Shown one piece after another: positions 14,435-23,429 of a stretch of DNA of 64,000 nucleotides. The notes under the pieces were generated by a model. The model saw nothing but the letters and a program-made list of their open reading frames with translations, had not been told where the DNA came from and did not search any database. The stretch comes from Pseudotabrizicola alkalilacus (lineage in GTDB: Bacteria; Pseudomonadota; Alphaproteobacteria; Rhodobacterales; Rhodobacteraceae). The stretch covers positions 33,735 to 97,734 of the forward strand of contig NZ_QWEY01000014.1 in NCBI RefSeq assembly GCF_003443995.1. Direction: 5' to 3'. Made by a program: the position numbers and the translations under genes. Each line of letters begins with the position of its first letter. Within the stretch, counting starts at the first letter, position 1.

Positions 14435-16434
14435 TGCACGGTTGGTCCATTTGGTCGCGTCTTTTGCTGGCGGTTGGCATTATCGTCTGCATTGCAGGGG
14501 CACTGCTGGCAACCGGCATGGCACTGGTGCTGCGGGCTGAACGCGATTTTGCCAATCTTGCGCAGGACCGGATTCCGCGCGTTGCTCTGGCGGGCGAGTT
14601 GGCGGAGTTTACCGGAGAACTGGCGGCCTTGTCTGCCCGAGTCATGGCGGGCAGTCTTGATCCCTCTACGGCCCCGGACCTGCCCGGCACAAGGGTCGCC
14701 GCTGCTGCACGCGGTATTTCTGAAGTGCTTGCCGCACCGGGGTTGCGCGATGCACCGCAGGCCGCTGCCCTTGCAAGTGCAGAGGCCGATCTGCGGGATA
14801 GCCTTGATCGCTTCACCAGCCTGACCGAGGACTCGGCAGACCTGCGTCGCAAATTGCAGATGGCCGACGAACAATTGCGTTGGACCCAGGTCGACGTTCA
14901 GGATCAGGCCGGTGCCCTGCTTGAAGACCTGTCCTTCAACATGGACGGTGACATGCGTGAGTTGATCGCGCCACTGACCCCGGATATCCAGACTGCACAA
15001 CGGTTAGAGCTTGAACGCAGTCTGACAGCAGACCGCCAACTCCGAGACGACCTTCAACGTCTTGCAGCAGAAGCATCGACACTTTCTGCCGTGTTATTGC
15101 AGGCCCGGTCGGTGGCGGATCTGGCGGCACTGGAACAGGTCGAACGGCTGGGTCGGGACACGCTGGATGCGATTGCACTTGCGCGTGTCGATCCGGCTGG
15201 CCGGAGTGATGTGCGCCTGATGCTGCAAGCATTGGACCGTCTGGTTGACCTGACCCAAGGTAACAACAGTATCTTTGACTTGATGCGCGCGCAGATCGAA
15301 CTGCGGGACACCACCCTCGTGCAGTTGGCGCGGTCGCAGCTGGCTCTCGGGAGGATGCAGGCGCAGCTGACTGATCTTGGTCGCAGCGAAAGACGCGCGG
15401 CCCAGTCAGATGCCGATGCGGCTGCCCAGAGAATTTTGACAGGTGCGGGCACGCTGACCATCCTGACGATGGGTGGTGCGCTGCTTTCAACCGCAATTCT
15501 GTTGCTGTTTGTGCGTAACCGGATCGTGCGTCCGATCGGTCGTCTGACCGAAGACCTGATGCATATTGCCGATGCGGAAAAAACCGCCCCCGCCACAGAA
15601 TGGCGCGGGTTGAATGAAATGACACGGATGGAACAGGCGGTCGGGACATTCCGCCATACGGTGACCGACCTGAAACGCGCGCACCGCGACCTTTCTGTAG
15701 AGGTCGCAACCCGCCAACAAGCCGTGGAGCGGCTGGAGAAGACGCAGCGCGAACTGGTGCAGGCGGGCAAGATGGCAGCACTGGGTCAGATGTCAGCCGC
15801 CATCAGCCACGAGATCAACCAGCCGTTGGCCGCGATACAGCATCGGTTGCATGCCCTGCGCGGTGCCCACCCCGAAGTTACCCCGGCGGTCGAAAGGCTC
15901 GAAGCTTTGACACGTCGGATCACCGGCACCATCAGCCACCTGCGCCGCATCGCCCGACGGTCGGACCACCGGCGCGAACGCGTGATCATCAGCGAGCCCA
16001 TGGATGCCGTGCTGGATCTGCTGGACCATCGCTTGCGCGAGACATGCACCGAAGTCAGCATCGAACCTGCCGCCCGCCAACTTGTGGTTGCGGGGGATGA
16101 AATCCTGATTGAGCAGGTGCTGCTCAATATTCTGGGCAACGCGCTGGATGCAATAGAGGAGGCGGGCACGGAACCGGGGCGGATCACCATTATGGCCTGC
16201 GGGGGGAAAGCGCCGCAACTGATCATCACCGACAGCGGCGTAGGTTTGCGCGGCCACAGTGGGGCGGAAGTTGTGGACCCTTTTTTCACCACGAAAGAGG
16301 TGGGCAAAGGCCTTGGGCTGGGGTTGTCCATAGTGTTCAATGTGATGCAGGATATGGGCGGACAGCTGGACATCGGCCCCGCAACACAGGGTGGCGCGCA
16401 GGTGCGGCTTCGATTTTGTGCTTGGCCGGAATAG
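14431..16434 (+). CDS. Membrane sensor histidine kinase (PgtB/DctB-like)
   Basis: 667 residues. A transmembrane segment near 10-30 and another near 340-365 flank a large helical periplasmic region. A HAMP-like linker, a coiled segment and the HisKA box follow, with phospho-acceptor His460 in A-A-I-S-H-E-I-N-Q-P-L-A. The HATPase domain shows N (L-N-I-L-G-N-A-L-D-A), G1 (D-S-G-V-G-L) and F/G2 (P-F-F-T-T-K...G-L-G-L-G-L-S-I-V) boxes. Translationally coupled to the upstream binding protein, it probably phosphorylates the regulator encoded next, in response to ligand-loaded binding protein. Confidence 0.92.
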   Translation: MMHGWSIWSRLLLAVGIIVCIAGALLATGMALVLRAERDFANLAQDRIPRVALAGELAEFTGELAALSARVMAGSLDPSTAPDLPGTRVAAAARGISEVLAAPGLRDAPQAAALASAEADLRDSLDRFTSLTEDSADLRRKLQMADEQLRWTQVDVQDQAGALLEDLSFNMDGDMRELIAPLTPDIQTAQRLELERSLTADRQLRDDLQRLAAEASTLSAVLLQARSVADLAALEQVERLGRDTLDAIALARVDPAGRSDVRLMLQALDRLVDLTQGNNSIFDLMRAQIELRDTTLVQLARSQLALGRMQAQLTDLGRSERRAAQSDADAAAQRILTGAGTLTILTMGGALLSTAILLLFVRNRIVRPIGRLTEDLMHIADAEKTAPATEWRGLNEMTRMEQAVGTFRHTVTDLKRAHRDLSVEVATRQQAVERLEKTQRELVQAGKMAALGQMSAAISHEINQPLAAIQHRLHALRGAHPEVTPAVERLEALTRRITGTISHLRRIARRSDHRRERVIISEPMDAVLDLLDHRLRETCTEVSIEPAARQLVVAGDEILIEQVLLNILGNALDAIEEAGTEPGRITIMACGGKAPQLIITDSGVGLRGHSGAEVVDPFFTTKEVGKGLGLGLSIVFNVMQDMGGQLDIGPATQGGAQVRLRFCAWPE

Positions 16435-16444
16435 GGGAATGAAC

Positions 16445-17743
16445 ATGGGCCAGAGCGGTCGGGTCATGCTTGTGGAAGATGATGATGACGTGCGCCTTGC
16501 CACCATGGAAACGCTGGAAATGGCTGGCTTCACGGTCGATGGCTTTGATCGTGCCGCGCCAGCCTTGGATCAGCTGGAGGCAGATTGGCCCGGCGTCGTG
16601 CTAACTGATCTGCGGATGCCCGGTCTGTCAGGACTCGGGTTTCTGGACAGCGGTCGGCAAAAAGCACCAGAGGTGCCTTTCGTCGTCATCACCGGGCACG
16701 GCGACGTGGCGAGTGCCATCCATGCCATGCGCTCGGGCGCGCATGATTTTCTGGAAAAGCCCTGCCCACCCGAATTGCTCATAGATGTGCTGCATCGTGC
16801 CATGGCGATGCGGCAGCTGGCGCTGGAGAATGCTGCCCTGCGTGACCGGCTGTCGCGCGCGGTGGCGTTGGAAGATCAACTGATAGGCCCTTCGGCGGTA
16901 ATGGTCGATCTGCGCCGGCGCGTGGTCGGCCTCGCAGCGCTTCGGGTGGACCTCTTGATCGCGGGCGAAACCGGCACCGGCAAGGAGTTGGTGGCCCGGA
17001 TCCTGCACGGCCTTTCGCATCGCAAGGATGAACCCTTTGTCGCCATCAACTGTGGCGCATTGAACGAGGCTGACGTGGACCGCGAACTTTTCGGCGACAG
17101 CGGCAATCTCGGTCGCATAGCCAGGGCAAACCGCGGGACGCTGTATCTTGATGCGCTGGAAACAATGCCCGATGCGCTGCAGGTGCGCCTCTTGCGGGTT
17201 CTTGAAACTCGCGAAATCGTGCCATTGGGCGAAGCTGCGCGCCAGCTTGACCTGCGCATCCTTGGCAGCGTCAAACAGGAACCGGTGCAGCTTGTGGCGA
17301 ACGGGCTGTTACGGGCTGACCTCTACCACCGGTTCAATGCGGGCGCGCTGCGCCTTCCACCGCTTCGCGACCGTCCCGGCGATGCCGAGTGGTTGCTGGA
17401 TCACTTCGCTGCAGAGGCCGCGCTGCGTCATGATCTTTCAAAGCCGGTGGTGCCGCCCGATCTGCGACGCCAACTGGATTGGCACCGTTGGCCCGGCAAT
17501 GTCCGCGAGGTGCGCACCCTTGCCGAACGGCTGGTGATCGGGCTGGAGGTGTCGCTGACTGAAAATGCCGCAGGCACGGTCCCGCTTACCGAAGACTATG
17601 ATGCCGCCATGGCCGCATTCGAATCTCGCCTGCTGCAAGCCGCTCTTATGCAGACCGGCGGGCGCAAGGCCGAGGCTGCCGACCTGTTGCGCATTCCCCG
17701 CAAGCGGCTTTATCTGCGCTTACGGCAGCACGGCCTTGGCTAG
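16445..17743 (+). CDS. NtrC-like response regulator with degenerate AAA+ domain
   Basis: 432 residues from the ATG at 16445 (GGGGA six bases upstream; ATG 16439 is an alternative). Receiver domain: acidic pocket E-D-D-D-D near 11-15, phospho-acceptor Asp55 (L-T-D-L-R-M-P-G), Lys105. The AAA+ domain keeps Walker A (G-E-T-G-T-G-K180) but has no GAFTGA loop: after E-L-F-G the sequence jumps almost at once to R-G-T-L-Y-L-D. Walker B reads L-Y-L-D-A-L-E, lacking the usual D-E pair. A Fis-type HTH is at the C-terminus. Without GAFTGA it should not activate sigma-54 and probably works with sigma-70 holoenzyme, as known for Rhodobacter NtrC. Confidence 0.9.
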   Translation: MGQSGRVMLVEDDDDVRLATMETLEMAGFTVDGFDRAAPALDQLEADWPGVVLTDLRMPGLSGLGFLDSGRQKAPEVPFVVITGHGDVASAIHAMRSGAHDFLEKPCPPELLIDVLHRAMAMRQLALENAALRDRLSRAVALEDQLIGPSAVMVDLRRRVVGLAALRVDLLIAGETGTGKELVARILHGLSHRKDEPFVAINCGALNEADVDRELFGDSGNLGRIARANRGTLYLDALETMPDALQVRLLRVLETREIVPLGEAARQLDLRILGSVKQEPVQLVANGLLRADLYHRFNAGALRLPPLRDRPGDAEWLLDHFAAEAALRHDLSKPVVPPDLRRQLDWHRWPGNVREVRTLAERLVIGLEVSLTENAAGTVPLTEDYDAAMAAFESRLLQAALMQTGGRKAEAADLLRIPRKRLYLRLRQHGLG

Positions 17744-17747
17744 AATG

Positions 17748-17785
17748 TGTCAGTTCTGACCCATTTCACGTGTCATCATTGACCC
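17748..17785 (+). promoter_or_regulatory. Tandem GTCA-TGAC sites upstream of the importer operon
   Basis: TGTCAGTTCTGACCC (17748-17762) and TGTCATCATTGACCC (17771-17785) are near-identical 15-mers starting 23 bp apart. Each contains an inverted GTCA...TGAC dyad. They lie between the response regulator gene and the importer operon it probably controls, upstream of an AT-rich promoter-like stretch. They are good candidates for response-regulator binding sites. Confidence 0.6.
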
Positions 17786-17892
17786 GTATTTTCTATAAAA
17801 ATCAATGCCTTGATTGAATTGTCGGCTTGTCGCACATTTATGCAGCGCCGCGAGGAGGCGGTGCTGCTTGTAGACAAGCCAGGGAGGCACTC

Positions 17893-19212
17893 GTGAGAAA
17901 AATTCTTCTGACAACTGCGCTTACGTTGATCGCAGGGGCCGCATCCGCCGCTGACAAGGTGGTCGTCGTCACCTCTTTCCCGAAGGACCTGACAGATCCG
18001 TTCAAGGCTGCCTTTGAGGCCGCCAACCCGGCGTATGAACTGGAGGTCGTGAGCCGTAACACCAATGCGTCAGTTTCCTATCTTCAGGAAACTCGTGGTG
18101 CGAATACAACCGATCTGTTCTGGGCCTCGGCCCCCGATGCGTTCGAAGTGCTGAAAGCCGAAGGCTTGTTGGCCGCGGTCGATGTCGCTGCCGAAGGCAT
18201 TCCTGACTCGGTTGGTGGCTATCCGATCAATGACCCGGCTGGAATGTATTTCGGCTTTGCCGCATCTGGCTATGGGATCATGTATAACACCCGCTATGTC
18301 GAGGCGAACAATCTGCCCATCGCAAAGGAATGGGAAGATCTTATGCGCCCGGAATACAACGGGCATGTGGCGATGTCCTCTCCGTCCCGTTCCGGCACCA
18401 CTCACCTGACGGTCGAAACCGTTCTGCAAGGCGATGGCTGGGATGCTGGCTGGGCAAAGTGGAAATGGATCTCCGGCAACATGAGCACAGTGACGGAGCG
18501 CAGCTTTGGCGTGCCGGATGCGGTCAATTCCGGCTCGACTGGCTTTGGCATTGTGATCGACTTTTTTGGCCTCGCGTCCAAGGCATCCGGCTTTCCAGTC
18601 GAACTGGTCTACCCCAGCCTGACTGCAATCGTACCGGCCAACATTGGCGTGATCGAGAATGCACCCAATGCCGAGGGGGCAAAGGCGTTTGTTGAATACG
18701 TACTGTCTCCTGAAGGTCAGCAGGTTCTGCTGAACCCAGCAATCATGCGCCTTCCGGTGAATCCGGCAGCGTATGAAACTGCGCCAGAGGGGTTCCCGAA
18801 CCCATTCACACCTGAATTCGCACCTGGAGCGATTGCGTTTGATGTGGATCTCTCCGGGTCGCGCTACACGCTCGTCAACGCGCTCTTCGACGTGATGATC
18901 ACCTACCGCATGGACGACCTGCGCGCCGCCGTGGCCGCGGTCCAGCAGGCCGAAGCCGCCCAGGAAGGCAAGGACAATGCCGAGGCCAAGGCGCTGATCG
19001 CCGAGGCCCGCGCTCTTGTCGAAGCCCTTCCGATCACCGAAGCCGAAGCAAGTGATCCCTCCTTTGCCGGTGTGTTCCAGATCTCGCGTGACAAGCCCGA
19101 TGTCGAAGTGGTCGGTCGTCAGGCCGAGGTTGAACAGGCTTGGGATGCCTTTGCTGTGGCCAATTACGCCAAAGCAAAGGAGTTGGCTGACCAAGCTGCT
19201 GCGATGAACTGA
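17893..19212 (+). CDS. afuA: Periplasmic solute-binding protein of an AfuABC-type ABC importer
   Basis: 439 residues starting at a GTG with a perfect AGGGAGG five bases upstream; the frame is open from 17827, but that part carries no signal peptide. A classic Sec signal (V-R-K-I-L-L-T-T-A-L-T-L-I-A-G-A-A-S-A) precedes a ferric-type binding fold like AfuA. AfuA homologues have been shown to bind sugar phosphates rather than iron. Paralogous to the sensory binding protein at 13250. The C-terminus (about 345-439) is an Ala/Glu-rich helical extension. Two phosphatase genes in the same operon favour a phosphorylated substrate. Confidence 0.85.
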   Translation: MRKILLTTALTLIAGAASAADKVVVVTSFPKDLTDPFKAAFEAANPAYELEVVSRNTNASVSYLQETRGANTTDLFWASAPDAFEVLKAEGLLAAVDVAAEGIPDSVGGYPINDPAGMYFGFAASGYGIMYNTRYVEANNLPIAKEWEDLMRPEYNGHVAMSSPSRSGTTHLTVETVLQGDGWDAGWAKWKWISGNMSTVTERSFGVPDAVNSGSTGFGIVIDFFGLASKASGFPVELVYPSLTAIVPANIGVIENAPNAEGAKAFVEYVLSPEGQQVLLNPAIMRLPVNPAAYETAPEGFPNPFTPEFAPGAIAFDVDLSGSRYTLVNALFDVMITYRMDDLRAAVAAVQQAEAAQEGKDNAEAKALIAEARALVEALPITEAEASDPSFAGVFQISRDKPDVEVVGRQAEVEQAWDAFAVANYAKAKELADQAAAMN

Positions 19213-19231
19213 TCGCGGCGCAATGCGCGAC

Positions 19232-19258
19232 CTGCCCGCCCCGCAATGGGGCGGGCAG
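19232..19258 (+). repeat. GC-rich hairpin between binding-protein and permease genes
   Basis: CTGCCCGCCCC and GGGGCGGGCAG form a perfect 11-bp stem around a GCAAT loop, 20 bp after the binding-protein stop and 38 bp before the permease start. There is no T-run, so it is more likely an mRNA-stabilising or partially attenuating hairpin than a full terminator. Confidence 0.75.
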
Positions 19259-19295
19259 CCCTTGCACGAAGCCCCCAAGCACAAGGATCGGCACG

Positions 19296-21035
19296 ATGTC
19301 CGACAGTTTCCAGCCGACCCGGCCGTCCGGGCGTTTCACGCTGTTTCCCCGCCTGTCGGGGGTGGCCCTGACGGGCCTTCTGATCGCAATCTTCCTGATG
19401 GCCTTCTTGATCCTGCCGGTGATGCAGGTGATCTATGTGGCTTTTCTGGATGCCCGCACTGGCGCTTTGACGCTTCAGAATTTTCAGGACTTCTTTAACA
19501 CCAACCTGTTCCGTGAGAGCTTTGTAAATTCGTTCTACGTCTCCGCGATGTCGGTGGTCTTTGCCACGATTATTGCGTTGCCGCTGGCCTATATCACCAC
19601 CCGATTTACCTTTGCCGGTGCTGCTGTCATCCAGAGCCTTGGTTTCATCCCGCTGATCATGCCGCCTTTTGTGGGCGCGGTCGCGATGACCCTGCTCTTC
19701 GGCCGCAACGGCAGCCTGAATCTGCTGCTGGACCAGTATTTCGGTTTTAAGATACCTTTCATGGAAGGGCTGAACGGAGTGATCTTCGTGCAGTCGCTGC
19801 ATTATTTCCCTTTCATCCTGATCAACCTTTCTGCCTCATTGCGCAACATCGACCGATCCATGGAAGAGGCTGCCCAGAACCTTGGTTCTTCAGGCCTTCG
19901 CATGTTCCGGCGTATCGTCTTTCCGCTGGCAATGCCCGGGTATCTGGCGGGCGCTGCGCTGGTGTTCATCAAGGTGTTCGACGATCTGGGCACCCCGCTG
20001 CTGCTGAACGTCAACAACATGCTCGCCCCGCAGGCCTATCTGCGGATTACAGGCGTCGGAATCAACGATCCGATGGGCTACGTCATCTCGTTCATCCTGG
20101 TGGCATTTTCAGTCTTTGCGCTGTGGGTCTCTCTTCTGTTCATGCGCGGCAAGGATTACGCCACGGTGCAGAAGGGCGGCGGCGGTCTTGCCAAACGCGA
20201 TCTGTCGCAGCGCGAGAAAGTCCTTGCGTGGGGTGTAATCCTCTTCATCCTGGCACTGGTGCTATCTCCGCACTTTGGCCTGCTGCTGCTGGCTTTCGGC
20301 ACGATCTGGTCTTTCTCACCCCTGCCTGATGGCTTTACCCTGCAGCATTTCGGCACAGTTTTTACCCAATCATCGCAATACATCTGGAACACCATCATCT
20401 ACGCGGGAAGTGCCGCGGTGATCGATGTCATTCTTGGCACTGCGATTGCCTATATCGTGCTGCGCTCGGGTCTGATCGGCCGCAAATGGCTGGACTACAT
20501 GGCAACGGCGGCACTGGCCGTTCCGGGTGTGGTGCTGGGGATCGGCTACTTGCGGATGTTCCACGGTGTGGAGTTGCCCTTCGGCCTCGGTCAGATGTCC
20601 AGCTTCTGGGGCCTGATCATTGTCGCGCTTGCGGTTCGTCGACTGCCATATGCATTGCGTGCCTGCATGGCCGCACTGCAACAAGTTGCCCTGTCTCTGG
20701 AAGAAGCCGCCGAGAGCCTTGGGGCCACCAAATCCAGCACCATCCGCCGCATTGTCGTGCCGTTGATGACAGGGGGTATTCTGGCAGGCTTTGTAACATC
20801 TTTTGCGACCGCAGCGGTCGAGTTGTCAGCGACCATCATGCTGGTTGGCAGATCATCCGATGCTCCCTTGGCCTATGGCATCTATCTCTTCATGCAATCG
20901 CCTTCCGGGCGCGGGGCAGGGGCCGCTTTGGGGATCCTGGCTGTCGTTATCGTCGCCCTTGGCACCTACCTGTCGCAACGCATCATCGAAAAAGACCGCA
21001 ACCGCCGTGCCGCCGCGCCGGGCACAGATCACTGA
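19296..21035 (+). CDS. afuB: ABC importer permease, fused two-domain (AfuB/FbpB-type)
   Basis: 579 residues with about twelve transmembrane helices in two homologous halves, as in FbpB/AfuB permeases where both halves of the channel lie in one chain. Each half contains an EAA-type cytoplasmic loop (E-E-A-A-Q-N-L-G near 190 and E-E-A-A-E-S-L-G near 470) that contacts the ATPase. The start has AAGGA seven bases upstream. It works with the binding protein upstream and the ATPase 12 bp downstream. Confidence 0.9.
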   Translation: MSDSFQPTRPSGRFTLFPRLSGVALTGLLIAIFLMAFLILPVMQVIYVAFLDARTGALTLQNFQDFFNTNLFRESFVNSFYVSAMSVVFATIIALPLAYITTRFTFAGAAVIQSLGFIPLIMPPFVGAVAMTLLFGRNGSLNLLLDQYFGFKIPFMEGLNGVIFVQSLHYFPFILINLSASLRNIDRSMEEAAQNLGSSGLRMFRRIVFPLAMPGYLAGAALVFIKVFDDLGTPLLLNVNNMLAPQAYLRITGVGINDPMGYVISFILVAFSVFALWVSLLFMRGKDYATVQKGGGGLAKRDLSQREKVLAWGVILFILALVLSPHFGLLLLAFGTIWSFSPLPDGFTLQHFGTVFTQSSQYIWNTIIYAGSAAVIDVILGTAIAYIVLRSGLIGRKWLDYMATAALAVPGVVLGIGYLRMFHGVELPFGLGQMSSFWGLIIVALAVRRLPYALRACMAALQQVALSLEEAAESLGATKSSTIRRIVVPLMTGGILAGFVTSFATAAVELSATIMLVGRSSDAPLAYGIYLFMQSPSGRGAGAALGILAVVIVALGTYLSQRIIEKDRNRRAAAPGTDH

Positions 21036-21047
21036 GGGGACACAGTC

Positions 21048-22085
21048 ATGGAAAAATCCGGAATCCGCATCGAAGACCTGCACCTGTCCTTTGGCGAGAC
21101 CACGGTTCTTGCCGGGATCAACATGGAAATCCTGCCCGGTGAGTTCTTCGCCTTCCTTGGCCCGTCAGGATCGGGCAAGTCCACGCTCTTGCGTGCCATC
21201 GCAGGTTTTGGTCCGGCGCCACGCGGCCGTATCCTGATCGGCGACCGAGATATTGCCGACCTGCCGCCTTGGAAGCGCAACGTTGGCATGGTGTTCCAGT
21301 CCTATGCACTTTGGCCGCATCTGTCGGTCCGGCAGAATGTGGCCTTCGGGCTGGAGGAGCGACGCTTGCCCAAACGCGAGATCGACTCAAAGGTCGATGC
21401 AGCACTTGAACTTGTCGGACTTTTGCAACTGGCTGACCGGATGCCAGCACAGCTTTCTGGCGGCCAACAACAGCGTGTCGCACTGGCGCGGACCATTGCC
21501 ATCGAGCCGCAGGTCCTCCTTCTTGATGAACCGCTTTCCAACCTCGATGCGGCATTGCGCGTCCAGATGCGGCGCGAACTGCTGGCGCTACAGCGCAAAC
21601 TGGGACTGACCACGATTTTCGTGACACATGATCAGGAAGAGGCAAACACCACCTCCGACCGTATGGCGGTTCTGGATGGTGGGGTGATTCAGCAGATCGG
21701 CACGCCGCAAGAGCTGTATGACACCCCCGCCAACGGTTTTGTTGCGGGCTTCCTTGGCACGGCCAATGTGCTCAAGGGTCAGGTCAGTGACGGGCACTTC
21801 CTGACGATCGGCGGGAATCGGCTGCCACTGGCGTGTCCGCGCACTGGTGCTGACCGCATCGTCTTGCGCCCGCAGAACGTGACGCTTGGCCCTGCGGGTG
21901 GGGAAGGCATCGTCGGCACCGTCAGTCATCGGGAGTTTCTGGGCAGCTCCATTCGCTATCTGGTGGATACGGCGGATGGTCAGATCATCGTTGATACATT
22001 GCATAGCGCCGGTCAGACCGGGCAAGAAACAGGTGCAACGGTGTCGCTTCGGGTCGACAGCCTGAATGCGCCTTTGCTGGTCTGA
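21048..22085 (+). CDS. afuC: ABC importer ATPase (AfuC/FbpC-type)
   Basis: 345 residues. Walker A (G-P-S-G-S-G-K-S-T), Q-loop (F-Q-S-Y-A-L-W-P), signature L-S-G-G-Q-Q-Q, Walker B (L-L-L-D-E-P-L-S) and the switch His (F-V-T-H-D) are intact. A C-terminal TOBE-type domain (about 245-345) is typical of the FbpC/PotA class. Energises the preceding permease; third gene of the importer operon and followed after 3 bp by a phosphatase gene. Confidence 0.92.
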   Translation: MEKSGIRIEDLHLSFGETTVLAGINMEILPGEFFAFLGPSGSGKSTLLRAIAGFGPAPRGRILIGDRDIADLPPWKRNVGMVFQSYALWPHLSVRQNVAFGLEERRLPKREIDSKVDAALELVGLLQLADRMPAQLSGGQQQRVALARTIAIEPQVLLLDEPLSNLDAALRVQMRRELLALQRKLGLTTIFVTHDQEEANTTSDRMAVLDGGVIQQIGTPQELYDTPANGFVAGFLGTANVLKGQVSDGHFLTIGGNRLPLACPRTGADRIVLRPQNVTLGPAGGEGIVGTVSHREFLGSSIRYLVDTADGQIIVDTLHSAGQTGQETGATVSLRVDSLNAPLLV

Positions 22086-22088
22086 TCA

Positions 22089-22634
22089 GTGGCGTCTCTT
22101 GTGTTCATCCGGCACTTCCGCACGCCGTGGAATGCCGAAGGCCGCCTGCAGGGCCGACGCGATCTGGCGGTGGACGATCCGCTCGGGCCGGAGGATCTGG
22201 CTGCCTTGTCACGCAATCGCACGATCTTGGCCGGGATGAGCTTTGGCGCAGTCTGGAGCTCTCCTTTGATGCGAGCTCGGCAAACCGCAGAGTTGCACGG
22301 GTTTGCCAAGGTTGACCTGCAGGACGATCTGGCCGAACTGGCATTTGGTGATTGGGAAGGTCGGACATGGGCCGACCTGCACGCCGCCCATCCCGGCAAG
22401 TGGGACAGTGCCCCGCAGGACCTTCCTCTTGGCGAAGAGTTTTCGGGTTTTGCCGCTCGTGTTCATACGGTTCTGACACGCGCCCGCGCCATGGATGGCC
22501 CGCCGGTGCTGGCCTTTGGTCACGGAGCCTGGGCAAATTGCGCGCAGGCGCTTTGTGGCGGTCATGCCGCCATCGCGATGCCCGCTTTCGCCACTGCAAA
22601 TGGGGCCTTGCTTCACCTCAATCTTCCATTTTGA
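22089..22634 (+). CDS. Histidine phosphatase (phosphoglycerate mutase-like) family protein
   Basis: 181 residues beginning with GTG. The catalytic start motif reads F-I-R-H-F-R-T-P-W-N, so the usual R-H-G is R-H-F; the second catalytic His lies in F-G-H-G-A-W near 140. Length and layout match small histidine phosphatases that remove phosphate from sugar or glycerate phosphates. Placed in the AfuABC-type operon, it may dephosphorylate the imported compound. The Gly-to-Phe change is noted but does not touch the His nucleophile. Confidence 0.85.
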   Translation: MASLVFIRHFRTPWNAEGRLQGRRDLAVDDPLGPEDLAALSRNRTILAGMSFGAVWSSPLMRARQTAELHGFAKVDLQDDLAELAFGDWEGRTWADLHAAHPGKWDSAPQDLPLGEEFSGFAARVHTVLTRARAMDGPPVLAFGHGAWANCAQALCGGHAAIAMPAFATANGALLHLNLPF

Positions 22635-22645
22635 CAGGAACGTTC

Positions 22646-23308
22646 ATGGCCGCGATCATATTTGATCTTGATGGCACGCTGGTTGACAGTGTGCCCGACA
22701 TTCATGCAGCAGTGACTCTGATGTTGGCTGATCATCAGGCTTCGCCAATGGATATGTCACAGGTGCGTAGCTTCATTGGCAACGGCGTGCCTGCCCTGAT
22801 CAGCAAAGTCATGGAGGCGCGCGACGAAGATCCAGCAGACGCTAAGCGCCACGCGCAGCTTGAGGCCACCTTTATGCGTCACTACACCGCCGCACCGGCA
22901 AAGCTTAGCCAGCTGTTCCCGGGTGTCCGCAAGGCGCTGCTCAAGTTGCAGGGGGCCGGTCATGCGATGGCGCTTTGCACCAACAAGCCGATCATTCCTG
23001 CACGCGCGATGCTTGCCAGTTTCGAACTGGAGAACCTTCTGCCCTTGGTCATCGGTGGAGACAGCCTACCGGTCCGCAAGCCAGACCCGGCCCCGCTGCA
23101 TGCAGCTGCTCGGGCCATGGGGGCGGATCCCGTGCTCTACATCGGCGACAGCGAGGTCGATGCTGAAGCCGCGGAGCGAGCAGCAATTCCTTTGATGCTA
23201 TTCACCCAAGGCTATCGCAAATCACCGATCGCCGCGCTGACACATTCAGCGACTTTTGATCATTTTGACGAACTGCCTAGGCTGATTTCCCGTTTTGCTG
23301 ACCGATAA
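22646..23308 (+). CDS. gph: HAD hydrolase, phosphoglycolate phosphatase-like
   Basis: 220 residues from ATG 22646 with AGGAA upstream. HAD motifs are complete: D-L-D-G-T-L (nucleophile, residues 7-12), the T/N-K block A-L-C-T-N-K-P, R-K-P-D-P, and the metal-binding I-G-D-S-E-V-D. The cap domain size fits Gph-type enzymes. It starts 11 bp after the histidine phosphatase, making a second phosphatase in the operon. The likely substrate is a small phosphorylated acid such as phosphoglycolate; the exact compound is unproven. Confidence 0.88.
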   Translation: MAAIIFDLDGTLVDSVPDIHAAVTLMLADHQASPMDMSQVRSFIGNGVPALISKVMEARDEDPADAKRHAQLEATFMRHYTAAPAKLSQLFPGVRKALLKLQGAGHAMALCTNKPIIPARAMLASFELENLLPLVIGGDSLPVRKPDPAPLHAAARAMGADPVLYIGDSEVDAEAAERAAIPLMLFTQGYRKSPIAALTHSATFDHFDELPRLISRFADR

Positions 23309-23310
23309 GG

Positions 23311-23422
23311 CTGACGCACTGCTGCATCACTCAGACCAGGGATCGCAATACACCAGTGAGCAGTTCCAGCGCCTGCTGGCAGACAACGGCATCACCTGTT
23401 CCATGAGGGGTGACGTCGACCC
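23311..23422 (+). pseudogene. IS3-family transposase fragment (integrase core)
   Basis: About 35 residues of an IS3-type orfB integrase domain are readable: L-L-H-H-S-D-Q-G-S-Q-Y-T-S followed by F-Q-R-L-L-A-D-N-G-I-T-C-S-M-R-G-D-V. The H-S-D-Q-G-S-Q-Y block holds the second catalytic Asp. The rest of the element is gone on both sides, so this is a relic marking an old insertion between the importer operon and the next TetR gene. Confidence 0.8.
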
Positions 23423-23429
23423 GGCCGCG

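Noticed and set aside
17893..22085. Ferric iron transporter identity (FbpABC)
   Set aside because: The fold resembles FbpABC, but paralogy to a PgtC-like sensor and the two phosphatases in the operon favour phosphorylated compounds, so no iron function is assigned.
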